Shown one piece after another: positions 33,151 through 42,147 of a DNA stretch of 64,000 nt (within the stretch, counting starts at the first letter, position 1; the number at the start of each line of letters is the position of its first letter). The translations under genes and the position numbers were made by a program. Below the pieces are notes generated by a model. The model was not told where the DNA came from, ran no database searches, and was given only the letters and a program-made list of their open reading frames with translations. The stretch comes from Candidatus Nitrosopelagicus brevis (GTDB lineage Archaea > Thermoproteota > Nitrososphaeria > Nitrososphaerales > Nitrosopumilaceae). Location: contig NZ_CP007026.1 of assembly GCF_000812185.1 (NCBI RefSeq), positions 811,107 to 875,106 of the forward strand, written 5' to 3'.

Positions 33151-35652
33151 CTATAAAACAAAGTATTCTGCTTCAGGATGATGAACAACTATTGCTGCAG
33201 TTGACTGTTCAGGTATAATTTGTCCAGATTCTGTCAGCTCCATTCCAGATTTTTCTCCATGAATTAATTTCCATACAAGATGTTGTTGAGTTGTATCAGG
33301 ACAACTTGGATATCCCCAACTATATCTCAAACCACCTTTATCAGATAATTCAAGTTCGGTTTTAATTTTTTCATTTATCCATTCTGCCATTGCTTCAGCT
33401 GTTTCAACAGCAAGACCATGTAGATAATATGCATCAGTATACTTGTCTTCTTTATCCCATTTTTCAATCAATTCAGCAGCTTTTGTACCAACAGTTACAG
33501 ACTGAAATGCCACTATGTCATTTTCTCCAAAATAATCTGTTAAACACAGATGTTTAGTTTTTGATGAACGAGGAAAATCAAAAACTATGTCTTGACCGTC
33601 TGAGCCATCTACAACTAATTTATCATCACGATTATGACATGAGAAATATCCGTAAACAGCTTGCGGTTCAAAGAGATTATCTTCAATTACACGTTTTTTC
33701 CATTCAGCGAGAAGTTTTTCAGGATCATCAATTGTATCAGTTTTTGAGTTTCCTCTAATTCCCCATGATAGTTTGAAAAGTGATTTTTTATTCAAATGAT
33801 TCCAGATTTCATTTAGATCAAAATCTTCAGGTCTTAATCTGATAACTTCATTAAGTTGTGGCGGAGTTGGTGGAGAAACAGGTTTGATATCGCTATGAGG
33901 AAGATTCTCAGAGTCAACTTGCTGAACTTTAGTTTCCTTCCAGTTTGATAATTTATCTTTCCAATTATTTACAAATTCATCTTTTTCGTCAGAAACTAGT
34001 TTATCCATTGTTTTAAGACCGTCAAACATGGTGCCACAGTAAAACATTCCAGGTTCATAGATTCCATCTTGTTTTGCAATTCGGTTAATGTAATTACTGT
34101 TTATTGCAGCACCGCCACATAGTATTGGAATATTGACATCAGTTTTTCTTGCATGTTCGACAAAAAATTGCATTTGTTTTGATGTTGATACTAATAGTGC
34201 TGAAAGACCTACAGCATCAGGTTTTACCTCATTAATTTTTTCTACAAATTTTTGTAAAGGTACCTGTTTTCCTAAATCATGAACAGTGTATCCATTATTT
34301 TCAAAGATTGTTTTTACCAAGTTTTTACCAATATCGTGAACGTCTCCATACACGGTTCCTAGAACCAAAATACCCTTACTGGTACCCTCTTCTTTTAGTA
34401 GGTATTTTTCTAATTCCTTAACAGCAGCTTTCATGCATTCTGCAGATTTTAGTACGAAGGGAAGAATTAATTCTCCAGCACCAAATTTGTCACCAACAAT
34501 TTTCATCGCAGGTAAAAGATCATCATTTAATGTTTGAATTGCTCCTTGGTGTGTAACTTCTTTTGTGGCGTTTATCGATAAAACACCATCATTATCCACA
34601 AGAATATCCTTTTGAGATAGTTTTTCTACAATTGCAGATACAACATCATTTTCTATTCCATCTTTTAATCTGTTAATAATTCTAAAATTTGAGCGCTGTC
34701 CTGCAGGCCATGTTGGATCAACATCAACTTTCTTGGTTTTTGATGATGAATCCTGAGTTTGATTTTCAAAATGAGTAATTAAGTCGGATAACGCATTTGG
34801 ATGTTTATTGAAGATCAAATCTTCAACTATCTTCTTTTCTTTTTCATCGATTTCAGTATACGGAGTAATTTCACGTGCATTTACAATTGCACTGTCAAGG
34901 CCATTTTGTACAGCATGATACAAAAATACTGAATTTAATACGCGTCTGGCTTGAGGGGCAAGACCGAAGCTGATGTTACTTAAACCAAGAGTGGTAAATG
35001 ATGTTGGAAATCTTTCTTTGACAAGTTTAATTCCTTCCAAAGTATGTTTTCCTGCATCAAGAAATTCTTCTTCACCAGTAGCAAGAGTGAATGTTAGGAC
35101 ATCAAAGATGAATTGTTCTGGACGTAAACCATATTTTTTTCCAGATTTATACAATAGTTCAGCAGTTGCAACTTTTTGTTCAGGAGTTTTTGCCATTCCA
35201 TCAGGACCAATACATAATGCGATTGCAGGAATTCCATATTTTGCCATCAATGGGGCTAATGCTTTGTATCTACTTCCATCACCTTCTAGATTGATAGAAT
35301 TTATGATTGGTTTACCAGGAATTTGTTCAATTGCAGATTCAATAACTTGAGGATCTGTAGAATCAATAACAAGAGGAGCATCAATTTCAAGACTTAGACT
35401 TTTTACAAGTTTTAGAATAAACTCTTTTTCATCTGAACGTTCAGTTGTTGCAACACATACATCAATACAATGGGCTCCATCTTCAACCTGAGTTCTTGCC
35501 AAGTCAACCAACCCATCAAAATCATCATTGAGAACTAATTCTTTTGCTTTTTTAGAACCCTGGGTGTTAAGTCTCTCACCAATTATTAGAGGACCTACCT
35601 CTTGTTTCAAATCAACGGATTTGATTGAAGAACTTACTCTAGCCTTTAACAT
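33151..35652 (-). CDS. metH: cobalamin-dependent methionine synthase, C-terminal part
   Basis: 833-aa protein carrying the last three MetH modules: pterin-binding domain (LIIGERLNTQGSKKAKEL, about 23-40, onward), B12 cap and cobalamin domain with DVHDIGKNLVKTI near 435 (His ligand of cobalt), and the AdoMet reactivation domain with YSWGYPSCPD near 780. It transfers methyl from methyl-tetrahydrofolate or -methanopterin-type donor to the cobalamin and repairs oxidised cofactor. The homocysteine-binding module is a separate gene 39 bases upstream, so the enzyme works as two polypeptides. Thaumarchaea make B12 and depend on it here. Confidence 0.93.
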   Translation of the reverse strand: MLKARVSSSIKSVDLKQEVGPLIIGERLNTQGSKKAKELVLNDDFDGLVDLARTQVEDGAHCIDVCVATTERSDEKEFILKLVKSLSLEIDAPLVIDSTDPQVIESAIEQIPGKPIINSINLEGDGSRYKALAPLMAKYGIPAIALCIGPDGMAKTPEQKVATAELLYKSGKKYGLRPEQFIFDVLTFTLATGEEEFLDAGKHTLEGIKLVKERFPTSFTTLGLSNISFGLAPQARRVLNSVFLYHAVQNGLDSAIVNAREITPYTEIDEKEKKIVEDLIFNKHPNALSDLITHFENQTQDSSSKTKKVDVDPTWPAGQRSNFRIINRLKDGIENDVVSAIVEKLSQKDILVDNDGVLSINATKEVTHQGAIQTLNDDLLPAMKIVGDKFGAGELILPFVLKSAECMKAAVKELEKYLLKEEGTSKGILVLGTVYGDVHDIGKNLVKTIFENNGYTVHDLGKQVPLQKFVEKINEVKPDAVGLSALLVSTSKQMQFFVEHARKTDVNIPILCGGAAINSNYINRIAKQDGIYEPGMFYCGTMFDGLKTMDKLVSDEKDEFVNNWKDKLSNWKETKVQQVDSENLPHSDIKPVSPPTPPQLNEVIRLRPEDFDLNEIWNHLNKKSLFKLSWGIRGNSKTDTIDDPEKLLAEWKKRVIEDNLFEPQAVYGYFSCHNRDDKLVVDGSDGQDIVFDFPRSSKTKHLCLTDYFGENDIVAFQSVTVGTKAAELIEKWDKEDKYTDAYYLHGLAVETAEAMAEWINEKIKTELELSDKGGLRYSWGYPSCPDTTQQHLVWKLIHGEKSGMELTESGQIIPEQSTAAIVVHHPEAEYFVL

Positions 35653-35691
35653 ATAGAATTGTGGATGAAATTTTTGTAAATACTTATCTCA

Positions 35692-36642
35692 TCAATCTTT
35701 CTTTTGCTGGTCAATAATTTTTCTTAATTGTTGAATATGCTCAGGATCTGTACCACAGCAACCACCAATTATGTTAATTTGTGGATATTCCTCTATGAAT
35801 GAATTTAGTGCAGATGCCATTTTTTCAGGTGTCATTTTGTATACTGCTTGACCTCCAACATTTTCAGGCATTCCAGCATTTGGAATTACTAACAATGGCT
35901 TGTGTTTTTGATCATTCAACCATTGTATGCTAGGCTCCATTTCAATTGGACCCGTAGAACAATTCAGACCAAATACATCAATTCCCATTTCAGAAACAGT
36001 GGTATATGCTGATTGAACATTTGTTCCAAGTAACATTTTTCCATATTGATCTAAAGTAACATTTGAAATCAATGTTACTTTTTTTCCAGTTTTCTCCATT
36101 GCAATATGAGATGCTTCAACTGCTAATTTCACTTCTAGTATATCTTGACTAGTTTCAATTAGTAAAGCATCTGCGTTTCCTTTGATTAGTCCCTCGGCTT
36201 GTAACTCAAATGCATCTCTAATTTGAGACAAAGGCATCTGTCCAAGGTCAGCATCATTAGAACTAGGTAAATAACCAGTAGGACCCATAGAGCCAATAAC
36301 AAATCTCTGTCTGTCTGTAAATTCATCACAGACACTTCTTGCAAGTTCTGCATTTTTTTGATTTAGTTCAACAGTTTGTGAACCAAATCCATATTCATCT
36401 AATTTAATTTTGTTTGAACCAAAGGTGTTAGTTTCAATGCAATCTGCACCTGCAGTAAGATATTTTCGATGAATTTCCTTTATCCAGTCAGGTTTTGTCG
36501 TAGATAATCCATCATTAAATCCATCTTTCCCATCTGGAAAATCTTCAGAGTTTGGTTGATACCTTTGAATTTCAGTTCCCATTGCTCCATCAAAAAGAAG
36601 AATTCTGTTTTCTAATGCTTCTGCAAATGTTTCTTTATTCAA
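35692..36642 (-). CDS. metH: homocysteine methyltransferase module of split methionine synthase
   Basis: 316-aa TIM-barrel equal to the N-terminal MetH module, which binds homocysteine through zinc. LLFDGAMGTEIQRY opens the protein; zinc ligands are Cys in GLNCSTGP and the Cys pair in GGCCGTDPEHI near the end. GADCIETNTFGSNKI is also characteristic. It starts with TTG overlapping the MTHFR stop as TTGA, so the two are coupled. Together with the 833-aa partner it forms a complete MetH; a role as independent S-methyltransferase is less likely given the operon. Confidence 0.92.
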   Translation of the reverse strand: MNKETFAEALENRILLFDGAMGTEIQRYQPNSEDFPDGKDGFNDGLSTTKPDWIKEIHRKYLTAGADCIETNTFGSNKIKLDEYGFGSQTVELNQKNAELARSVCDEFTDRQRFVIGSMGPTGYLPSSNDADLGQMPLSQIRDAFELQAEGLIKGNADALLIETSQDILEVKLAVEASHIAMEKTGKKVTLISNVTLDQYGKMLLGTNVQSAYTTVSEMGIDVFGLNCSTGPIEMEPSIQWLNDQKHKPLLVIPNAGMPENVGGQAVYKMTPEKMASALNSFIEEYPQINIIGGCCGTDPEHIQQLRKIIDQQKKD

Positions 36643-37373
36643 TTTTGTAATCGAGTTAAGAAGTCTAATGCTCCTTTAAAATCATTTGGAGAGGTTAGTA
36701 AAACATCACCAGTAATACTCTCAATTTCAAGAACGAAAGATGAGAAATTATCTTCATAGTTTGACCAATCAAGGTTAAGAAATTGTGCAGAGCGTGAATT
36801 TTTTTGTGAAGGGAACAACAAACAGGGAATAATTTCAAAGTTTTTTGGATTTAGATAATCATGTAGTCTTTTTACTTGAGAAATATCATGAACTACCTGA
36901 GTTACAAAACCATTTGGTTTAGATTCCACTTTTTTAGAAATTTTTTCAAAATTTGGCTTACTTGGAAGCGATAAAAAGAGATTAATTTTTTCATTAAATC
37001 CATTTTGAATTAGATGTTTTACTGCAAAGCTTGGAATAACTCCAGATTTGTAATCATTTTCAGGAGATGGATCACCCATCAAAATTAAAATTCCATCGAT
37101 GTTGGCATTAATGGCAGAATCAACGATGTCAGTGATCTCTGAAATTGTTTTATCAATTACTCGTAGGCTAATAGTAACATTCAGTTTTGGATGTTTTTGC
37201 TTGATTTCTGCACCGATAAGTAATGGAGAAATTCTTTCAATCCCTAAAACAGAATCAGTTACATGAATTCCATCACAAAATTTACTGATTTGCTCAATTC
37301 TCTCATCTAGTAACTCAATTCGTGAGGGAGGATCAGACACCTTTGGAGGATTAATCTCATATCGGATTGTCAT
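36639..37373 (-). CDS. methylenetetrahydrofolate reductase-like protein
   Basis: A 244-aa TIM-barrel of the MTHFR family, expected to supply the methyl donor for the MetH pair directly downstream. Visible features: RYEINPPKV at the N-terminus with the catalytic Glu, GIHVTDSVLG, and NIDGILILMGDPSPEN, the flavin-binding strand. It is shorter than bacterial MetF (about 290 aa), losing mainly C-terminal helices, so cofactor and pterin specificity are uncertain. The four-base overlap with the homocysteine module argues strongly for a joint C1-methionine operon of three genes. Confidence 0.8.
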   Translation of the reverse strand: MTIRYEINPPKVSDPPSRIELLDERIEQISKFCDGIHVTDSVLGIERISPLLIGAEIKQKHPKLNVTISLRVIDKTISEITDIVDSAINANIDGILILMGDPSPENDYKSGVIPSFAVKHLIQNGFNEKINLFLSLPSKPNFEKISKKVESKPNGFVTQVVHDISQVKRLHDYLNPKNFEIIPCLLFPSQKNSRSAQFLNLDWSNYEDNFSSFVLEIESITGDVLLTSPNDFKGALDFLTRLQN

Positions 37374-37383
37374 ATGTGAAATG

Positions 37384-37418
37384 ACTAAACACTTGATTAA
37401 AACTTCTCTATGTTTAGT
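37384..37418. promoter_or_regulatory. inverted repeat between the methionine operon and a secreted-protein gene
   Basis: ACTAAACA (37384-37391) and TGTTTAGT (37411-37418) form a perfect 8-bp inverted repeat with a 19-base spacer, starting 11 bases upstream of the MTHFR start codon in an 89-base divergent gap. It could be a dimeric-regulator site for the methionine operon; the wide spacer makes this uncertain. Confidence 0.3.
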
Positions 37419-37462
37419 GATTTACTGATTAGGTTTTTATCTAATTTTCACAGATTTAGCGT

Positions 37463-38923
37463 ATGAGAAAATTTGCTTTTACAGTAGTAGCATTAGCATT
37501 GTTTTCAGTATTTTATCCAGGATTGGCCGATGCAGGGATGTACGGAGAAGTATACATCCCAGATCACGAGTTTGTAGGATTTTATGATGAAGCCGGTGTG
37601 TACACAGTATTTGCAGGTGTTAAAAATAAGGAATATTTCACAATACAACCAACCATTACACTTTCTGTTATGGATGGTAATCAGAGATTTGAACAAACAC
37701 ACAAGTTAGCTGCAATTGAACCTGACAAAATGCTTCCATTGAAATTACAATTTCCTGGTGTCACCGGTCCGTCACCAGTTTTAGAGGAACCATCGATAAC
37801 ATATGAAGAAACAGTAAACCAATACATTGGAGGATACGTGCTTTACGATTCTTTAGACATACAAGAAGATGGAAGTATTGTTGGAAAGATTAGAAACGGC
37901 GGAGAAGAAACATTTGAAAAATTTAGAATTTATGCGTTGATTAAAGATAAAGATGACAACATATTGGATGTTTCATCATCAGAAATATTTCAGACAATGA
38001 AACCAGGAGAAGTTTTTGAGTTCAAAATGCTTGCTTCACCGCATATTTCACAAGACGTTGATTACTACAGTTGTTTTGCATTCGGAGATGATTCAATTAT
38101 GCCTTTGACAGCAAAACAAAATGATGGAACGTTTACCTTTAGATATACTGCAAATGCATGGTTCAAAGATGCAGAATTTACTGACGATGGTACAGAATTA
38201 AACATGTATTCAACAAATGGATTTCAACTCCCAGTTGTAGGAAGTTTTGAATTTCCTACAAATTCCATTAATGAAAAATATGAAGTAATTTTAGATGGAG
38301 AGAAAATGGCTAAAGGTGCAAGTGCAAAAGATCCTAAAATTAAATTTACAGAATCAGTCGAAACGTTACAAAGTATAGATGAAATGGGAAATTGGCATCT
38401 TTACTTTGAAGTACCAGAAGCATTTCAAGGAAATGTAAAAATTTCTGGATTCATGGAAAATGATGGAACAGTAGCAGTACCTGATGAGATTGATTTGACA
38501 ACTCTAATTTATTATGAAATTGAAGGAGGAGAGATTTTAGATATCACTGCTATGCCAAAAAAAGCATCATTAGTCATTAACATGGATTCCACCGATGATG
38601 GAGAATTATCATTGAAAATTAATGATTTTCTTGTAAGGCCGTTTGATAATGGGGAATTTATTGCACAAATTCATTCTGAACCAGGTTTGTTTAGTGATGA
38701 AACAGAAACATTGTACATAACAGATGAATTTGGATTTGAGAAGGGATTGACAATTACAATTCCATTCAAGAAAGGTACTGAAAAAATAGAGATTTTTGGC
38801 AGTTATGTTGTACCAGAATTTGGTCAGATGGTCATGATAGTCTTAGCAGTGACAATTATTGGAATTGTGATTATTTCAAGAAAGACAAACTCATTTAGTA
38901 ATTTGTTTTACACAAAAATGTGA
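37463..38923 (+). CDS. PEFG-CTERM surface protein
   Basis: A 486-aa exported protein. The signal peptide is KFAFTVVALALFSVFYPGLADA. Several beta-rich segments follow, including a region near 100-230 that resembles FxLYD-like domains (GGYVLYDSLDIQEDGSIVG, VGKIRNGGEETFEKFRIYAL in pieces). Residues about 360-460 repeat the beta domain found in the genes at 23174 and 25130, ending EKIEIFGSYVVPEF. The C-terminus PEFGQM, a hydrophobic helix and RKTNSF is a clear PEFG-CTERM sorting signal. Surface attachment is expected; the function is unknown. The Nudix gene overlaps its stop by four bases. Confidence 0.8.
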   Translation: MRKFAFTVVALALFSVFYPGLADAGMYGEVYIPDHEFVGFYDEAGVYTVFAGVKNKEYFTIQPTITLSVMDGNQRFEQTHKLAAIEPDKMLPLKLQFPGVTGPSPVLEEPSITYEETVNQYIGGYVLYDSLDIQEDGSIVGKIRNGGEETFEKFRIYALIKDKDDNILDVSSSEIFQTMKPGEVFEFKMLASPHISQDVDYYSCFAFGDDSIMPLTAKQNDGTFTFRYTANAWFKDAEFTDDGTELNMYSTNGFQLPVVGSFEFPTNSINEKYEVILDGEKMAKGASAKDPKIKFTESVETLQSIDEMGNWHLYFEVPEAFQGNVKISGFMENDGTVAVPDEIDLTTLIYYEIEGGEILDITAMPKKASLVINMDSTDDGELSLKINDFLVRPFDNGEFIAQIHSEPGLFSDETETLYITDEFGFEKGLTITIPFKKGTEKIEIFGSYVVPEFGQMVMIVLAVTIIGIVIISRKTNSFSNLFYTKM

Positions 38924-39465
38924 ATTTAGGAAAAATTAGAGATTCATTAACATCTGAAATTAATCCGAATTTAGTTAACAATAATGAAACTAAATTAGCA
39001 TCAGTTTTAATTATAATTTTTGCCGAATCACCAAAAATTCTCATGATAAAAAAACCAATTACAATGAACCATCATGGAGGTGAAATAGCATTTCCAGGAG
39101 GAAAGATATCTGATGAAGATAATGATTTGCTAGATACTGCACTTAGAGAAACTAAAGAAGAAACGGGCATTACTGTTGAACGTGAAAAAATTATAGGTCA
39201 GTTGGAACCTGTTACAACATTAAATTCAGGATTTACAATTTTACCATTTGTTTGTATTTTAGATAAAATTGAAAATTTAATGCCGAATTCAGAAGTGGAT
39301 GAATTTTTGGAAATTCCTTTGATAACATTTTTAGAAACTCTCGCAAATGATTCAGATCCAGAGCATAATTCAATTCAAGAAATGTACACGTTTACATTTG
39401 AAGATCATTTGATATGGGGAGCATCAGCTAGAATGTTAAAGCAAATTACAACTAAATTAAAATAA
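38920..39465 (+). CDS. Nudix hydrolase, CoA pyrophosphatase-like
   Basis: A 181-aa Nudix enzyme. The Nudix box is G-x5-E-x7-REUxEExGU, seen from GGKISDEDND to ALRETKEETGI near residues 60-82, with the three catalytic glutamates present. The preceding MNHHGGEIAFPGG matches the CoA/acyl-CoA pyrophosphatase subgroup (NudL-like), so cleavage of CoA or a related dinucleotide is likely. The GTG start at 38920 overlaps the stop of the PEFG protein as GTGA. Confidence 0.85.
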   Translation: MNLGKIRDSLTSEINPNLVNNNETKLASVLIIIFAESPKILMIKKPITMNHHGGEIAFPGGKISDEDNDLLDTALRETKEETGITVEREKIIGQLEPVTTLNSGFTILPFVCILDKIENLMPNSEVDEFLEIPLITFLETLANDSDPEHNSIQEMYTFTFEDHLIWGASARMLKQITTKLK

Positions 39466-39514
39466 GAACAAATTGTACCTCTTCTTTCAAATTAGGTAAA
39501 AAAATAAGAAATAT

Positions 39515-40642
39515 GTGTTACAAAGAGATAATCTAAATAATCTAGTTAGAGGTACGACCTTTTTCCAACATTCTGGAATAGCAATTACATTTGTTTTTAT
39601 GCCAATTATTGCAAGTGTTGTCGCAAAATCTGTTTTTGAAATTGGAATAATTGTTGCATCATTTGCATTTGCACAAATTTTAACTGAAACATATTTCGGT
39701 CGTATGTCAGACAGAAAGGCAAAACGATTGCTTTTCATTAGAGTGGGCTTTATTTTATGTGCAATTACATTTGGTTTGCATTATTTTGCAGATAATACCA
39801 CATACTTAATCATAGCAAGATTGGGTGCAGGAATAGCATCAGGAATAATGATTCCACCAATGTTAGCATATGCATATGAGGCAGGAAAAGGAAAGTCCAA
39901 GGTTGCATCAGTAATATCATTTCATGCATTAGGATGGCTTGCAGGCATAGTTGCTGCAGGAATAGCAAATGATGAAAAATTAATTTTCGTGGTGAGTAGT
40001 TGTTTTTTCATTATAGGATTTCTCATTTCATTGAAGCTTCCTAAGATACAGACAGAGAAAATTGTTGAGAAAGGAATTATCAAAAAGATTATTGTGAAAA
40101 ACAAATTTCTTTTTTCATCATTATTGGTTCGCCATGTAGGAGCAGCTGCAGCATGGACAGTTCTGCCAATTATGTTAATGGAATACTTTGGTGCAGAATT
40201 ATATCAGGTTTCAATGGTATACGTTGCAAATACGCTAACCGCATTTCTTGTTATGAATCTGATGTCAAAGAGAATTCAGATTCAAAATATAACAAAATTC
40301 AAGATTGGAATAGGAATGACAGTCATAGTATTTGTTGGACTAGCACTAATTACAGAGTGGTGGATGGCATGGCCATTTATGGCAATAGTTGGATGTTCAT
40401 GGGCATTTTTATTCATTGGAGGGAACTTCCACCTAATGGAAAATAATCCAAGATCAACGTCAACTGCAATTTTTAGTTCTACACTAGCAATTTCTACAGT
40501 AATTGGTCCAGTAATTGCAGGAAGTATCGCATACTATACAGACTATACAGCAGTTATGGTTTTTGCAATTATAGTTTCATTTTCAGCATTTATAATTTCA
40601 ACTAGGATGAAATCAGAAAAACCTAACGAAGTCCCCATTTAG
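39515..40642 (+). CDS. MFS transporter
   Basis: Major facilitator of 375 aa with 11-12 hydrophobic helices. The MFS signature between helices 2 and 3 reads TYFGRMSDRKAKR, and ARLGAGIASGIMIPPM is helix 4. The substrate is not recognisable; drug-efflux-like members share the pattern. The start is GTG, with an ATG two bases earlier in another frame. Its end overlaps the end of the ABC permease gene by 20 bases on opposite strands. Confidence 0.85.
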   Translation: MLQRDNLNNLVRGTTFFQHSGIAITFVFMPIIASVVAKSVFEIGIIVASFAFAQILTETYFGRMSDRKAKRLLFIRVGFILCAITFGLHYFADNTTYLIIARLGAGIASGIMIPPMLAYAYEAGKGKSKVASVISFHALGWLAGIVAAGIANDEKLIFVVSSCFFIIGFLISLKLPKIQTEKIVEKGIIKKIIVKNKFLFSSLLVRHVGAAAAWTVLPIMLMEYFGAELYQVSMVYVANTLTAFLVMNLMSKRIQIQNITKFKIGIGMTVIVFVGLALITEWWMAWPFMAIVGCSWAFLFIGGNFHLMENNPRSTSTAIFSSTLAISTVIGPVIAGSIAYYTDYTAVMVFAIIVSFSAFIISTRMKSEKPNEVPI

Positions 40643-41381
40643 TCATAACTTTGTCTTCTATTTTTTTAAAGACAAAGCCATCAATTAAAATTCCAATTCC
40701 CATAATTACCAACATCATTGCAATAACTTGAGATACATCATTTAGTTGTCTTCCAACATTTAACAAGAATCCAAGTCCTAAAAATGAAAAGAGAAGCTCT
40801 GCACCAATTACGCCTCTCCATGCAAATGCCCATCCCTGTTTGAATCCTGTGATCATGTATGGAAATGCAGCAGGTATGAGAATTGTTGTGACTAATTGGC
40901 CACCTTTAGCACCCATATTTCTTGCTGCTTCAATGAAAGATGGATCAATATTTTTCACTCCAGTGTATGTATTGATAGTAACTGCAAATATTGCACCAAT
41001 CGCTGTAACAAAGATAATTCCCGAATCAGTCAAACCAAACCACAGAATTGCAAGTGGTACCCAAGCCACAGAAGGAATTGATTGTAATCCAAGTACAAGT
41101 GAACCAATCGTTTGATTAACAGTTTCAACACGAGCCATGAATATTCCAAGCATCATTCCACCTCCAATTGCAATTGCTAGACCAATAATCAAACGCCACA
41201 TACTAGTTCCAATTCCATAAAACAAACTACCATCAGAGATTCCATACAGTAAGTCTTCTCCAACTTCTATAGGAGAAGGAAATATGTTATCGGGCCATAT
41301 GTCTGCGGAATCAATTCCTTGCCAAACAACTATGATTAGCACATAGAATGCAATTTTTTTACCAAAGAGATTTGCTTTCAT
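40623..41381 (-). CDS. NitT/TauT-family ABC transporter permease
   Basis: Six-helix permease of 252 aa related to SsuC and TauC. The EAA loop lies in EAARNMGAKGGQLVTTILIPAAFPYMITG (seen as EAARNMGAKGG and TILIPAAFP, near 155-178), which docks to the ATPase. LGLQSIPSVAWVPLAILWFG is also typical. It is the third gene of a permease-ATPase-binding-protein operon read from the binding protein down. Substrates of the family are nitrate, sulfonates, taurine, or pyrimidine precursors; none can be chosen here. Confidence 0.9.
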   Translation of the reverse strand: MKANLFGKKIAFYVLIIVVWQGIDSADIWPDNIFPSPIEVGEDLLYGISDGSLFYGIGTSMWRLIIGLAIAIGGGMMLGIFMARVETVNQTIGSLVLGLQSIPSVAWVPLAILWFGLTDSGIIFVTAIGAIFAVTINTYTGVKNIDPSFIEAARNMGAKGGQLVTTILIPAAFPYMITGFKQGWAFAWRGVIGAELLFSFLGLGFLLNVGRQLNDVSQVIAMMLVIMGIGILIDGFVFKKIEDKVMTKWGLR

Positions 41382-41391
41382 CTAATTACAC

Positions 41392-42147
41392 CTATTTTGG
41401 CCCCTGGTGCCTTAATGCGGCAAGAATTTGTTTTTCGAATTGTCCCAAGTTTTCATCTTCTGCAACACGAGGTCGTTTGTAATCAATATCAAGTGATTTC
41501 TTTACTACTGAAGGTCGATGACTGAATACAGCAACTCGTGAACCAAGTACAGCTGCTTCAGGTACATTATGCGTAACAAAAATTATGGTCTTTTTTGTTT
41601 TCTGCCAAATCATTTGCATTTCAACTAGAAGCAAGTCTCGAGTTTGAGAATCAAGTGCAGCAAATGGCTCATCCATCAATAATACGTCAGGATCCATCAC
41701 AAGAGCACGAGCAATAGCAACACGTTGTTTCATTCCAGTTGATAATTGGTATGTGTATGAATTAGCAAATTGAGATAATTGCATCATGTCAAGATATCTT
41801 TTCGATATCTCATGACGCTCCTTTTCAGGTATACCTGCAACCTTCAGACCATACTCAACATTATCTTCCACAGTCAACCAAGGGAACAATGCTCCTTCTT
41901 GAAACACCATGATTCTATCAGGTCCAGTATTGACAAGTTTTTTTCCATCAAGTAATATTTCACCATCGTCTGGTTTTTCCAATCCAGCTAATATTCTAAG
42001 AAAAGTTGATTTTCCACATCCTGATGGACCAACAATACATACAAACTCTCCATCATTAACAGTGAGATTTACTCCACCAATGGCCTTGAGAGGTTTTCCA
42101 TCATGTTCAAAATATTTTATAATATTTTTAGCTTCTATCTTACCCAT
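41392..42147 (-). CDS. NitT/TauT-family ABC transporter ATPase
   Basis: ATP-binding subunit of 251 aa like SsuB and TauB. Walker A is GPSGCGKSTFLRILAG near 37-52, the Q-loop is VFQEGALFPWLTV, the signature LSTGMKQRVAIARAL, Walker B VLLMDEPFAALD, and the switch His lies in FVTHNVPEAAVL. The signature motif has STGMKQ in place of the usual SGGxxQ, a mild change common in this subfamily. It overlaps the binding-protein gene by eight bases. Confidence 0.95.
   Translation of the reverse strand: MGKIEAKNIIKYFEHDGKPLKAIGGVNLTVNDGEFVCIVGPSGCGKSTFLRILAGLEKPDDGEILLDGKKLVNTGPDRIMVFQEGALFPWLTVEDNVEYGLKVAGIPEKERHEISKRYLDMMQLSQFANSYTYQLSTGMKQRVAIARALVMDPDVLLMDEPFAALDSQTRDLLLVEMQMIWQKTKKTIIFVTHNVPEAAVLGSRVAVFSHRPSVVKKSLDIDYKRPRVAEDENLGQFEKQILAALRHQGPK

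Noticed and set aside
35653-35691. Frameshift splitting one metH gene into two
   Set aside because: Both parts have their own start codon and natural domain ends, with 39 bases between; this looks like a stable split, not damage.
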